NCBI RefSeq assembly: GCF_049943335.1
Contig: NZ_JBNFVY010000003.1
Coordinates: 186,001-250,000 of the forward strand
Source of the DNA: JBNFVY01 sp049943335
GTDB taxonomy: Bacteria; Pseudomonadota; Alphaproteobacteria; Rhodobacterales; Rhodobacteraceae
DNA: 64,000 nucleotides
Direction: 5' to 3'
In this document: piece after piece, positions 15,952 to 24,500 of the stretch
Layout: every line of letters begins with the position of its first letter
How positions within the stretch are numbered: position 1 is the stretch's first letter
The notes under the pieces: generated by a model
What the model was told of the DNA's origin: nothing
The model's input: only the letters and a program-made list of their open reading frames with translations
The model's database searches: none
Position numbers and translations under genes: made by a program

Positions 15952-18900
15952 TTATTCGACCAGCAGCATCGCCTCGTGCTTTTTCAGGGCACGGCGCGCG
16001 GTGGTGTAGCCTTTGATCCCTTCGACCGTTGCCAGTTCCGGGAACAACTCGAGGATCTCGACCCGCTGTGCATTGCCGATACCGTTGAGCGTATAATCCC
16101 CGGGCTGAAAGCTCTCGGTCCATGCCCCGTCAGACAGCACAACTTCGTGTTGGTCGAACATGAAATGGATATATGTCGTGCGCATCACTTGTGCCTGCAT
16201 GATGCCCTGATGGTTGATCAGGTGCTTGGCCGCCGCCAGAACTTCGCGCTCTTCGAAATAGAGCGCGGTGCGGTCATTCGCGACCAACATCCGGTGGTTG
16301 GGCGATACCATCATGTCCCGTTCGGGCAAGCCATCGCCCAAGGTCCCCGCCTTGATCAGGATCGGCTTGAGATGCGGATTGGCGGCCAATGCCTTCCAAT
16401 CCATTTCCTTGGCGCCGACCCAGCGAATTTCCTGGATCCCGTTGTCGCGGGTGATGACCTTGTCGCCTTCACGCAGTTCTTCGACCGGACGTTCGCCCTT
16501 TGGCGTAGCGATCAGCGTGCCGGGTGTGAAACAGGGCACCACGTTTTCAATTTGGTGGAAGCTGAGCGCGCCGGTCATCGCGCCATCTTCTCCGTCAAGA
16601 AATTCGACGATGCCAGATTCGGAATCAATCGGATCATAGGTCACGCGCACCGCGCCCAATCCTGACAGATCCAGCGTGTCGATGTCATTCCCATCGACAT
16701 CTTCGCCGCCAATGATCACATCGCCCGCGGTTAGCCCGGTGAACAGATCGTCACCCAACCCGCCATCCATCAGGTCGGCCCCAAGACCGCCGATTATGGT
16801 ATCGTCGCCCTGCCCGGCCGTGATGATGTCATTCCCGTCGCCGCCATCGATCCAGTCGTCGTCGATCCCGGAGAAGATCAGATCCGCGCCGTCACCGCCA
16901 AAGATCGTGTCACGGTCATCGCCGGTGTGGATGATGTCATTCCCGGCCCCGCCATCGACAAAGTCGCGGTCATCGTCCGGAGTGGAATCGGGCGTATCCA
17001 GCGGGCTAAGCTGCGCGTCGATCCTGGGATCGCTGCCCGCGGTGTTGATCACGTCATTGCCATCTTCGCCAAAGACGCTGTCGTTGCCATCGCCAGTCGT
17101 GACATCATCGTCGCCGAACCCGGCATAGACCGTGTCGGATCCCGCGCCTGCAACGATGATATCGTCGTCCGGCCCTTGGCCTGGCAGAACCGCGTCACCG
17201 GCGTCGACCATGTCACCGTCGGGGTCGCCCGTGTAGGCCAGATCGATCAGATCATCGCCATCCGTTCCGGAAACAATGCCGTCAAGCGGCAGTGGGATAC
17301 CGATCGCGTGCAGTTTGTCCGGCGTATCGAGCGCAGCCACAGGAACCCCGACCAATGTCAGGTTTTCCCCGTTCGGGAAGGTCAGAACCGCGTTTCCCGA
17401 TCCATCGGCTGCAACGGTCACATCGTCGGTGTTGACCGGATCGCCGCCCGCATTGTGCAGGTTTGTGACATCCAACATGTCGATACCAGTGACGGTGCCA
17501 TCCGCATTCACGACCGGCGCGTCGAAATCCTGCACCGTGTCGTCGCCATCACCATCCGAAAACACCAGCAAATCGGCATCGCCATCAGGGCTGCCATCGC
17601 CACCCTGCCCCAGGCTGACGGTGTCATTGCCCGCCCCCAAGTTGGCCACGTCGCGGCCCTGGCCCAGATCAACCTGGTCGTTCCCGGTGCCGCCGGTAAC
17701 GTCATCATCACCGCTGCCGAGCATCACGTTTTCGATTTCCGAAAAACGTGCGGTATCCGCGCCGTTTGCGATGGTCCCGGACTCGGGGTTGTTGGTGAAG
17801 ACAACCGTGGTGTCTTCGGTCACTGCGGTGGCGTCCAGCGTGTCGCCGTCTGACTCGGCGGTTTCGCCGCCCACGATCGTGTCAGCGCCGAAATCATCGG
17901 CCAGCAGAATCGTGTCGTCGCCGCCCTGCCCATAGACCAGATCGTCGCCCAGTTCGCCCGCCAGAACATCGTCGCCCGCGCCTTCGGCCACGCCGATAAT
18001 CGCGTCAAAGAAAATGTCCGAAACATTGATACCCGAGGTGCCGCTGCCGGCGCTGGTGTGCACGATCTCAATCCGTGCCACCGGGCCTGCTATTGCGACA
18101 GTCACCGTGTTTGACGCCTCAGTCGGCGCCACATTGTCGGAATTCGTGGTCGTGGCGGTGTCGGCGCCGTTGACGCCGTCCATATCACTCAGCACCAGAT
18201 CACTGCCGGCGGTCAGCGCGACGGGTATCTTGTTGCCGTCGGCATCAAAGGCATAAACCGTCACCTGCCCCAAGTCGGCGTCGATGTCGGCTACGTTAAA
18301 GCTGACATCCTGCACGGGGGTCGAAAAGCTGATTTCATACGCGTCGCTTTCGCCCGCCTGCGCTGCGGAATAGAGGGATGAATTCGCGTCGACCGACTCA
18401 TCCCCGCCATCGATCCCGGCCACGGAGATCGTGCGCGTGTCGAATTCACTGTCCAGTGGCGAGGCCGGGGCAACGACCGTCACGGTGACGTTGCCGGTGC
18501 TCTGGACCAACGTGTCGCCATCCAGACTTTCGCCATTATCCACCGTGCCGTAGCCAAACCTGTCGGTATCGTCCAGATCCGACCAGTTGAAGCTCTCTCG
18601 GACGGTGATGGGCGTGCCCGTGCCGCTGTCGCCATAAATCTCGTCGTTGCCAAGGCCCGCGTTGACCGTGTCATTGCCCGCGCCCGCCTGGATGAGATCA
18701 TCGTCGCCGGCGTCGCCCACCCGAACAGCGTCGCCCGCGTCGACCATGTCACCGTCGGGATCGCCCGTATAAGCCAAATCGATCAGGTCATCATCGCCAG
18801 TGCCCGATACGATCCCGTCGCTGGATGCCACGATATTGGCATCAAAAACGGCGACATAGTCGATCTGACCCCTGAAGTATTGATCGTACTGGGCATCATC

Positions 18901-19527
18901 GACTTCGCGCGCGCCAAAGGTAAAATTCTCGTTGTCCTTGTCGCTGATATCCATCGACAAACCAATCACATCGTGGCCCAAAGCGGTGCTTTCGCCGGTC
19001 GTGATATTTTCTACAACCAGTGTTCCGCTGGATGCTGCGTCCCAAGTATAGGCCATACGCAGTTCATCACCGGGCGCAAAGAACCCGGCCTCGGTCGCGA
19101 GCGTGACCGACGTGCCATTGTCGTGGTGCTGCAGTTGAACCTGGCCCGCGGCGGTGACCTGGATACCGAAATATCCCTCGCTGGCGCGATCACAGTATTC
19201 TCCGCGGCTGACCACGGTGTTCGGGCTGAGGCCGACATGCAAGCCGGGCGTGAACTGAACCATGACGGTGCCAGTGGCCAGATCGAACGGTACAGTGGCC
19301 CCGGACACGTCAAAATAATCGAGCAGTCCATCCAGCCTCAGCGCGCCATCCGCGATGGATGCCCCACCATGGAGATGTCCGTTCTGAGCGAACCCATCGG
19401 TCAAGCCGGTATCTGCGGTTTTCGCCCCGTCGTTGAAATCCCACAGCCCGATCAAGTGCTCTGCGGCGGACAGGTCAAACCCGTTGCCTGCGGTGCCAGT
19501 GCCATCGTTGGTTTTCCAATACGTCAT
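15952..19527 (-). CDS. Large secreted LamG / RTX-repeat / Hint-domain protein
   Basis: A 1191-residue acidic protein. ATG 19527 (MTYWKTNDGTGTAGNG) is preceded by GGAGAG, which decides the start over an ATG 11 codons upstream. Order of parts: a concanavalin-like LamG domain (about 20-235) with WDFNDGA and DYVAVFD; a first RTX-like block; a beta-sandwich region (about 300-510); a second calcium-binding repeat block (about 520-650); a third (about 745-935) with classic GGDGADLIFSG-type nonapeptides; and a C-terminal Hint domain beginning at Cys999 (CFTPGTLIATPKG). RTX repeats bind calcium outside the cell and imply type I secretion; Hint domains can self-cleave. No transporter genes adjoin it. 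It contains a near-exact internal duplication. Confidence 0.88.
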   Translation of the reverse strand: MTYWKTNDGTGTAGNGFDLSAAEHLIGLWDFNDGAKTADTGLTDGFAQNGHLHGGASIADGALRLDGLLDYFDVSGATVPFDLATGTVMVQFTPGLHVGLSPNTVVSRGEYCDRASEGYFGIQVTAAGQVQLQHHDNGTSVTLATEAGFFAPGDELRMAYTWDAASSGTLVVENITTGESTALGHDVIGLSMDISDKDNENFTFGAREVDDAQYDQYFRGQIDYVAVFDANIVASSDGIVSGTGDDDLIDLAYTGDPDGDMVDAGDAVRVGDAGDDDLIQAGAGNDTVNAGLGNDEIYGDSGTGTPITVRESFNWSDLDDTDRFGYGTVDNGESLDGDTLVQSTGNVTVTVVAPASPLDSEFDTRTISVAGIDGGDESVDANSSLYSAAQAGESDAYEISFSTPVQDVSFNVADIDADLGQVTVYAFDADGNKIPVALTAGSDLVLSDMDGVNGADTATTTNSDNVAPTEASNTVTVAIAGPVARIEIVHTSAGSGTSGINVSDIFFDAIIGVAEGAGDDVLAGELGDDLVYGQGGDDTILLADDFGADTIVGGETAESDGDTLDATAVTEDTTVVFTNNPESGTIANGADTARFSEIENVMLGSGDDDVTGGTGNDQVDLGQGRDVANLGAGNDTVSLGQGGDGSPDGDADLLVFSDGDGDDTVQDFDAPVVNADGTVTGIDMLDVTNLHNAGGDPVNTDDVTVAADGSGNAVLTFPNGENLTLVGVPVAALDTPDKLHAIGIPLPLDGIVSGTDGDDLIDLAYTGDPDGDMVDAGDAVLPGQGPDDDIIVAGAGSDTVYAGFGDDDVTTGDGNDSVFGEDGNDVINTAGSDPRIDAQLSPLDTPDSTPDDDRDFVDGGAGNDIIHTGDDRDTIFGGDGADLIFSGIDDDWIDGGDGNDIITAGQGDDTIIGGLGADLMDGGLGDDLFTGLTAGDVIIGGEDVDGNDIDTLDLSGLGAVRVTYDPIDSESGIVEFLDGEDGAMTGALSFHQIENVVPCFTPGTLIATPKGERPVEELREGDKVITRDNGIQEIRWVGAKEMDWKALAANPHLKPILIKAGTLGDGLPERDMMVSPNHRMLVANDRTALYFEEREVLAAAKHLINHQGIMQAQVMRTTYIHFMFDQHEVVLSDGAWTESFQPGDYTLNGIGNAQRVEILELFPELATVEGIKGYTTARRALKKHEAMLLVE
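17187..17287 (-). repeat. Internal duplicated segment, second copy, in the RTX protein gene
   Basis: It encodes DGIVSGTDGDDLIDLAYTGD and continues PDGDMVDAGDAV. The same residues occur at about 235-268 of the protein (bases 18725-18824), with only a GTGDDDL/GTDGDDL difference. The DNA copies differ at several third-codon positions, so the duplication is not recent or protein-level selection has kept it. Confidence 0.75.
18725..18825 (-). repeat. Internal duplicated segment, first copy, in the RTX protein gene
   Basis: Partner of the copy at 17187-17287. It encodes DGIVSGTGDDDLIDLAYTGD followed by PDGDMVDAGDAV and joins the LamG domain to the first RTX block. Its position suggests that it is a module boundary or linker unit rather than a random repeat. 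Confidence 0.75.
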
Positions 19528-20257
19528 CGCTCTCTCCGTTCCGTGCAAGTGCCCAGACACCTGCCGTTCGACACAATCGCCGAAAATCTTGTGCGCCTAT
19601 AGCGGGCGATGCGGTGAAAGACCGGGCGGTCCGCACGATGCGGGCAATGTCTGAAGAAGAGGGGCTGACGCCACGATCCCCCATCAAAGGCGGATCGCCA
19701 GAAATGCGCGCGCGGTGTGTCGAAACACCGTCTTAAAGCGACACACACCTCTGCTCTTCTACAAACGTAGAAGTGCATGTGCGGCCGCCCCCGTGGCCTT
19801 AGCAGACATCGCCCCCCAGTTGGGCAACATCTATTTAGGCAGTTCATGGGGCCATCGAAAGGAAAAAGAGACTGAAATGTGTCAGCGAGATGCCAGTTCT
19901 GCCCAATTCCAGCCGTCGCCGAATGGGTGTTGTTGACGGAATAAGAACAATTACCCGGCAAGGTTGTGACAGTGAACGTCTAGAAATTTTGGCGATGATC
20001 TCGTTTATGGTTTTTTAACAGTGGCTTATACAGCGCGTTACGCCGCCTTGGTCCGGAAATTTATTAATCGATCGTTTCGATATTCGGGACCCCAAAGTCG
20101 CGTCACAAAACTTCTTAATTGGTTAACAAGAACAGCGATTCCAGCGCCTGAAAACCGCAATCTCAGAACAATCCGAATCCCTTGGGCGAATTAGACAAGG
20201 TTTGAGTACGCTGATGCGACACAACAGGCCCGATTGCGGCTTTTTCAAGATGCTACG
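19528..20257. other. Long upstream region of the RTX gene
   Basis: About 730 bases between the RTX gene start and the modC end, both on the minus strand, AT-richer between 19960 and 20200. It contains two perfect hairpins (19713-19730 and 19756-19773, listed separately). TTAA-N7-TTAT at 20015-20029 is one base off the CtrA consensus. I find no credible coding frame. The length suggests extended regulation of the RTX gene. Confidence 0.5.
19713..19773. promoter_or_regulatory. Two adjacent hairpins upstream of the RTX gene
   Basis: CGGTGT/ACACCG (19713-19718 and 19725-19730) and CTTCTAC/GTAGAAG (19756-19762 and 19767-19773, 4-nt loop) lie 185-245 bp upstream of the RTX start. Neither has a T-tract on the minus strand. 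They may be operators or leader-RNA structures. Confidence 0.4.
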
Positions 20258-21214
20258 TCAAGCGCGGGGCCGCCATGCGACATCCCCCGCGCAGATCCAC
20301 AGCGGTGTCCCTTCGGCCAGATCTGTCACGGGCCAATGGCCGGTCACGTGATCCGGGGACAGTCGCTGTCCCGCGCCCAGATCAAGCTGCCCGTCCCTGA
20401 TCTGCGCTTTCATGGACAGCGCGGCAGATGTTCTGCCGGGATCCTGGTCGGCAATCAGGATCTGACCAAGCGGTCGGATCTCTCCTTGCGTCCCCGGCGG
20501 GTCGCTATGACCGACGTTCACCATCTGGCCCAAGACTTCGACCTGCCCATCGCGGCGCGCGGTCGCTGGCAAGGCAAGTGGCGGATGCTCCCACCCCAAC
20601 GATCGGCCCTCAGACATCCGCAACAGCCGGTCGGCCAGGAAATCCACTTCGCGCCCGGCATGGCTGACATAAATCACGGGCAGGCCCAGACTGTCCGAGG
20701 CCCGTGCGATATATGGCAGGATTTCCGCCCGCCGGGCGCTATCCAGCCCTGAGAGCGGTTCGTCCAATAATAGCAGCTGCGGCCCCGAGGCCATCGCACG
20801 CCCAAGGGCCACGCGCCGCGCTTCGCCGCCAGACAACCCCGCTGGCGCACGCCCGAGTAACGGAGCCAGATCGAGCGCCTGGATGATATCGTCGATCCGT
20901 GTCTGTGCGACCCTGCGCCGCCGCGCGCCATAGGCCAGATTCTGCGCGACGCTCATATGGGAAAACAACCGCGCGTCCTGAAACACAAAGCCGATGCGCC
21001 GCGCTTCAACGGGGGTGTCATCAATCCGCGTGCCGGCCATTTCAATCCTGGCGCGGGCCGTCGGTTCCAGCCCTGACAGCACGCGCAGCAACGTGGTCTT
21101 GCCCGAGCCGCTGTGCCCTTTGATCGCCGTGATCCCGTGCAACGGGATGGTTTCGGCCATGTCTAGCGTGAACCCGTCCCGATCAATGGAAATGTCGAAC
21201 ACAAGGTCAGCCAA
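20258..21214 (-). CDS. modC: Molybdate ABC transporter, ATP-binding protein ModC
   Basis: A 318-residue ATPase with Walker A GHSGSGKTTLLRVL, signature LSGGEARRVALGRAMA, Walker B LLLLDEPLSGLD and a C-terminal Mop/TOBE-like region (about 245-318) that binds oxyanion for feedback control. The frame has no ATG near the expected start. TTG 21214, in the sequence TTGGCTGA overlapping the modB stop, has AGGG 6 nt upstream, and GTG 21202 is the alternative. Translation is coupled to modB. No modE-type regulator or Mo box was identified nearby. Confidence 0.9.
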   Translation of the reverse strand: MADLVFDISIDRDGFTLDMAETIPLHGITAIKGHSGSGKTTLLRVLSGLEPTARARIEMAGTRIDDTPVEARRIGFVFQDARLFSHMSVAQNLAYGARRRRVAQTRIDDIIQALDLAPLLGRAPAGLSGGEARRVALGRAMASGPQLLLLDEPLSGLDSARRAEILPYIARASDSLGLPVIYVSHAGREVDFLADRLLRMSEGRSLGWEHPPLALPATARRDGQVEVLGQMVNVGHSDPPGTQGEIRPLGQILIADQDPGRTSAALSMKAQIRDGQLDLGAGQRLSPDHVTGHWPVTDLAEGTPLWICAGDVAWRPRA

Positions 21215-21887
21215 GACGCGCCCTCTGCCGTGTTGGGCCGCGCAGATATACCGCAACCAGAACGATAAATGAAAACACCAAAAGCCCACCTGCCAGCACA
21301 TGCGCGCGCGCATAATCCAGGGTTTCAACGGCGCTGAAAACTTCGATCGAAATGACGCGGGTACGTCCGGGGATGTTCCCCCCCACCATCAGCACCACAC
21401 CGAATTCGCCCAAAGTGTGGGCAAAGCTGAGCACGGCGGCCGTAATCACCCCGGGGCGCGCCAGTGGCAGGGCAACGCTGCGAAACGCGTCAAACCGGCT
21501 GGCCCCCAGCGTTCGCGCCGCTTCGAGAGGGCCAGGGCCGATCTGGGCAAAAGCCGTTTGCAGGGGCTGGACGGCAAAGGGCAGCGAATAGAGCACCGAC
21601 GCCACCAGCAAGCCGGCAAAACTGAATGTCAGGGTCCCGCCGGTCAACCGTAGAAACGCCGCGCCCAAAGGGGCCTGCGGCGACATCAGGATCAACAGAT
21701 AGAACCCCAGTACGGTCGGCGGCAAAACCAGGGGCAAGGCCGTCATCGCTTCGATCACGGGGCGGGCGCGGGAACGGGTGGTGGCCAACCACCATGCCAA
21801 CGGCAGGCCAAGGATCAACAGAATGATCGTTGTCAGCCCCGCCAGGCGCAGCGACAGCCAGATCGGCGCCCACAGCCCGTCCATCAC
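21207..21887 (-). CDS. modB: Molybdate ABC transporter, permease ModB
   Basis: A 226-residue inner-membrane permease with about five or six hydrophobic segments. The family EAA loop is present around EAARTLGASRFDAFRSVALP, which docks ModC, and PLVLPPTVLGFYLL is typical of ModB/CysT proteins. It overlaps modA by 4 nt (ATGA at 21884-21887), and its stop lies within the presumed modC start region, so modABC is one translationally coupled unit. Confidence 0.95.
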   Translation of the reverse strand: MMDGLWAPIWLSLRLAGLTTIILLILGLPLAWWLATTRSRARPVIEAMTALPLVLPPTVLGFYLLILMSPQAPLGAAFLRLTGGTLTFSFAGLLVASVLYSLPFAVQPLQTAFAQIGPGPLEAARTLGASRFDAFRSVALPLARPGVITAAVLSFAHTLGEFGVVLMVGGNIPGRTRVISIEVFSAVETLDYARAHVLAGGLLVFSFIVLVAVYLRGPTRQRARLG

Positions 21888-22669
21888 TCACGCTCCGGCA
21901 AGTCATAGCCGGCTTGCGCGATGATTTCGCGGGCGGCATCAGATTGCAACCATTCGAACGCCGCGCGTGCCTCGGGTCGGTCGGTCAACAGCGCCATGTC
22001 TTGACGGATCGGCGAATGGCCTTGGTCCATAGCGATCACGCGAAGGTCCCGTTTTGCGGCAATGGCGGGGACCAGGCTGGCCGCGACAAAAGCTGCATCA
22101 ACCGCGCCCACCGCGAAATACGACGCCGCCGCCGAAACATTGGGGGCCAAAACCACATCCAGCGCCGGGCGCGCAGGGGTCGAGCGCACCGCATCGCCAG
22201 ACACGATCCCTGCATCGCCCGCTACCACGAACCCCTGCCCCAAAAGAACTTGTTCGCCCGCCCGCCCATAAGGCGCCACCGCCGGATCGGGAACAGCGGT
22301 GCGAAGGCCTTCGATAACCTGCGGAAAAGGGGCGGTTTCGCCAGCGGCGAGCACCAGAACCAAACGCCCGACGGCATAGGTGGCCAGGTCCAGCGCCCGC
22401 CCGTTTTGGTCCAGATAGGCGGGACGGTCGGTATCGGCGGACAGGAACAGATCGAACGGCGCGCCGTTTTCGATCTGCGCCGCAAGAGCGCCCGACGCGC
22501 CGTGCGAGATCCGCCAGTCAACGCCAGTCTGTGCCGTGTAGACGGCGCCAAGGGCGCGTGCAGGCTCGATGAAATTCGACGCCACCGCGATGCGCACATC
22601 GGCCCGCGCGCCGGTCAACCCGGCCACCATCGACGCGCAGACCAACATGATCATGAAAAGGTGACGCAT
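21884..22669 (-). CDS. modA: Molybdate ABC transporter, periplasmic binding protein ModA
   Basis: A 261-residue exported protein: signal peptide MRHLFMIMLVCASMVAGLTG with cleavage near ARA-DV, then the ModA opening RIAVASNFIEPARALGAVYT, the oxyanion-contact region ISHGASGALAAQIENGAPFD and DLFLSADTDRP. It captures molybdate or tungstate for ModBC. The frame ends QAGYDLPERE. It is first in modABC; the promoter must lie in the about 100 bp between its start and the tRNA gene. Confidence 0.94.
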   Translation of the reverse strand: MRHLFMIMLVCASMVAGLTGARADVRIAVASNFIEPARALGAVYTAQTGVDWRISHGASGALAAQIENGAPFDLFLSADTDRPAYLDQNGRALDLATYAVGRLVLVLAAGETAPFPQVIEGLRTAVPDPAVAPYGRAGEQVLLGQGFVVAGDAGIVSGDAVRSTPARPALDVVLAPNVSAAASYFAVGAVDAAFVAASLVPAIAAKRDLRVIAMDQGHSPIRQDMALLTDRPEARAAFEWLQSDAAREIIAQAGYDLPERE

Positions 22670-22771
22670 TCATTCCCTCCGAAGTCGTAATAGGCATCGG
22701 CCCGTCGCAGGATGCAAGGGGACCCACACGCCACGAAGGTCGCAGGTCTGGGATGGGGGAAAAGCAGCCTG

Positions 22772-22856
22772 TGGTACCCGTGGCCGGACTCGAACCGGCA
22801 AGCCGTTAGGCGGGGGATTTTGAATCCCCTGCGTCTACCAATTCCGCCACACGGGC
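22772..22856 (-). tRNA. tRNA-Leu (anticodon CAA)
   Basis: An 85-nt class II tRNA including an encoded CCA. The acceptor stem pairs GCCCGTG with CACGGGT, the anticodon arm is GGGGA-TTCAAAA-TCCCC with anticodon CAA, a long variable arm follows, and the T arm carries GGTTCGAGTCC. It reads UUG codons. It stands alone, divergent from nothing obvious, between modA and the zinc peptidase gene. No integrase or attachment-site duplication was seen beside it. Confidence 0.97.
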
Positions 22857-22928
22857 AGGCTGGGCGCGGTTTAGCGAAGCGCGCCAGCAACGTCCAGAGC
22901 CAATCGTCGATAGCATGTCGTTTGGCGT

Positions 22929-22948
22929 GCCATACCAAGGCGTATGGC
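22929..22948. repeat. Dispersed palindromic repeat, copy 3 (possible terminator of the peptidase gene)
   Basis: GCCATAC-CAAGGC-GTATGGC forms perfect 7-bp arms and ends at the last base of the peptidase stop codon. It carries the same CATAC/GTATG core as the copies at 8674, 12198, 30523 and 62354. There is no T-tract. Confidence 0.5.
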
Positions 22949-23790
22949 TACAGGCGGTTTGCGCTGAAAGTATCGCACGCCCGCATCTCACCGGTTTCGT
23001 ACCCCTTGGCAAACCAGCGCTGGCGCTGATCGGACGTCCCATGTGTGAAACTGTCGGGCATCGGACGCTGGCCGGCATTGCGCTGCAACGTGTCATCGCC
23101 GATTTGTTCGGCGGCATTCATCGCCTCGGCAATATCGCCCCGTTCCAATGTGCCCAGATTTTCTTGGGCATGGTGAGCCCAAATGCCCGAATAACAATCG
23201 GCCTGTAATTCGATTCGCACTGAAATCTGATTGCTTTGTTCCTGGCTTGCGCGCTGGCGAATGGCGTTGGCCTCGGACAGGATCCCCAGTTCGTCCTGCA
23301 CGTGATGGGCGACCTCGTGCGCCACCACGTAGGCAGCTGCGAAATCCCCGCCCGCGCCCATGCGCTGTTCCAGCGTGGTGAAAAAATCGGTGTCCAAGTA
23401 CACTTTTTCGTCGAGCGGACAATAAAACGGGCCGGTCTGGGCACTGGCCCCACCGCATTGTGACTGCGTGGCACCTTTGAACAGGACCAGAGTGACCGGA
23501 TCATAGGCCCGCCCCACCTGGCTCTGGAATATGTCGGCCCACACCTCTTCTGTGTCGGCCAGGGTCACCGACACGAATTCGCCAGCCCGTTGATCGGCCG
23601 CTGTCACTTCGCCGCCGGTCCCACTGGTGTTCACGATGCCGCTGTTCAAAAGCGGACGCACGTCAATGCCCAGCACCGCGCCGACGATCAAGATAATCAC
23701 CAGGCCGAGCCCGCCGATCTTGATGCCACCACCGCCCATGCGTCGCCGGTCTTCGATGTTGCGGCTGCCCCGCCGTCCTTGCCAGCGCAT
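22948..23790 (-). CDS. YpfJ-family neutral zinc metallopeptidase
   Basis: A 280-residue protein: basic start MRWQGRRGSRNIEDRR, one membrane span (about 24-42, GGLGLVIILIVGAVLGI), and a periplasmic peptidase domain with zinc motif HEVAHH at 158-163 plus a downstream Glu/Asp ligand (ELQADCYSG). Conserved pairs QCGGA and YCP may form a disulfide. I start it at ATG 23790, since GGAGGG precedes it; the frame is open for 90 more codons, but that part overlaps the divergent promoter. Substrate unknown. It lies divergently from the YqaA-like gene across 131 bp. Confidence 0.92.
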   Translation of the reverse strand: MRWQGRRGSRNIEDRRRMGGGGIKIGGLGLVIILIVGAVLGIDVRPLLNSGIVNTSGTGGEVTAADQRAGEFVSVTLADTEEVWADIFQSQVGRAYDPVTLVLFKGATQSQCGGASAQTGPFYCPLDEKVYLDTDFFTTLEQRMGAGGDFAAAYVVAHEVAHHVQDELGILSEANAIRQRASQEQSNQISVRIELQADCYSGIWAHHAQENLGTLERGDIAEAMNAAEQIGDDTLQRNAGQRPMPDSFTHGTSDQRQRWFAKGYETGEMRACDTFSANRL

Positions 23791-23921
23791 CACGCCCTCC
23801 ATCTTGAACCGTTGCAAGGATACCGCCCCTGCCCGCCCTTGCAAGGCGCAAGTGGTTGACGTGACAGGCGCCACCGGCCAAACAGACCCAAAGCCCGACC
23901 AGAGGCGAAAGGACACCGTCA

Positions 23922-24500
23922 GTGCTTCGCAAACTCTATGACTGGACGCTGTCTTTGGCAGGCCATCGCCACGCGATCTGGGCGCTGGCCTTTGTGGCCT
24001 TTGTCGAAGCGTCGGTCTTTCCGATCCCGCCCGATATCCTGATGATCCCGATGATCGTTGCGATGCCACGCAAGGCGTTTCTGATCGCCGGGGTCGCCAC
24101 CCTGGCGTCGGTACTGGGCGGGTTGCTTGGCTATTTCATCGGTTGGGGCCTTTTCGAAACCGTGGGCGATCCGATCCTGCGGTTTTACGGAAAAGACGCC
24201 TATTTCGACGAATTCGCTGCCAAGTACAACGAATGGGGTGCTTGGGCGGTGCTGATCGCCGGGGTCACGCCATTCCCGTTCAAGGTCATTACCATCATGT
24301 CCGGGGTCACGGGACTATCGGTGCCGGTGTTTATCGTGGCGTCGATCGTCGCGCGGGCGGCGCGGTTCTTCATCGTGGCCACCCTGCTCTATTTCTTCGG
24401 CGCACCCATTCGTGATTTCATCGAGAAACGTTTGGGCTTGATGTTCACGGTCTTCATGGTGCTTCTGGTCGGAGGGTTTGCAGCGGTGAAATTCCTTTGA
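23922..24500 (+). CDS. YqaA-type DedA-superfamily membrane protein
   Basis: A 192-residue integral membrane protein with the SNARE-associated/VTT core: FVEASVFPIPPDILMIPM, GGLLGYFIGWGLFETVG and the conserved GVTPFPFKVITIMSGV loop. Relatives are implicated in lipid scrambling and membrane homeostasis, but the role of this member is unknown. The start is GTG 23922 with AAAGGA 8 nt upstream. Its stop overlaps the dsbB start codon (TTGA). Confidence 0.9.
   Translation: MLRKLYDWTLSLAGHRHAIWALAFVAFVEASVFPIPPDILMIPMIVAMPRKAFLIAGVATLASVLGGLLGYFIGWGLFETVGDPILRFYGKDAYFDEFAAKYNEWGAWAVLIAGVTPFPFKVITIMSGVTGLSVPVFIVASIVARAARFFIVATLLYFFGAPIRDFIEKRLGLMFTVFMVLLVGGFAAVKFL

Noticed and set aside
16735..17160. 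Short regular DNA repeats resembling a CRISPR or tandem array
   Set aside because: They are the codons of calcium-binding RTX nonapeptides; spacers are not unique and no cas genes are present.
19715..19936. A 73-codon frame upstream of the RTX gene
   Set aside because: Crosses one of the hairpins, no ribosome site, and no protein-like pattern.
22772..22856. tRNA-Leu as a possible integration site for a mobile element
   Set aside because: No integrase, direct repeat of the tRNA end, or composition change was found on either side.
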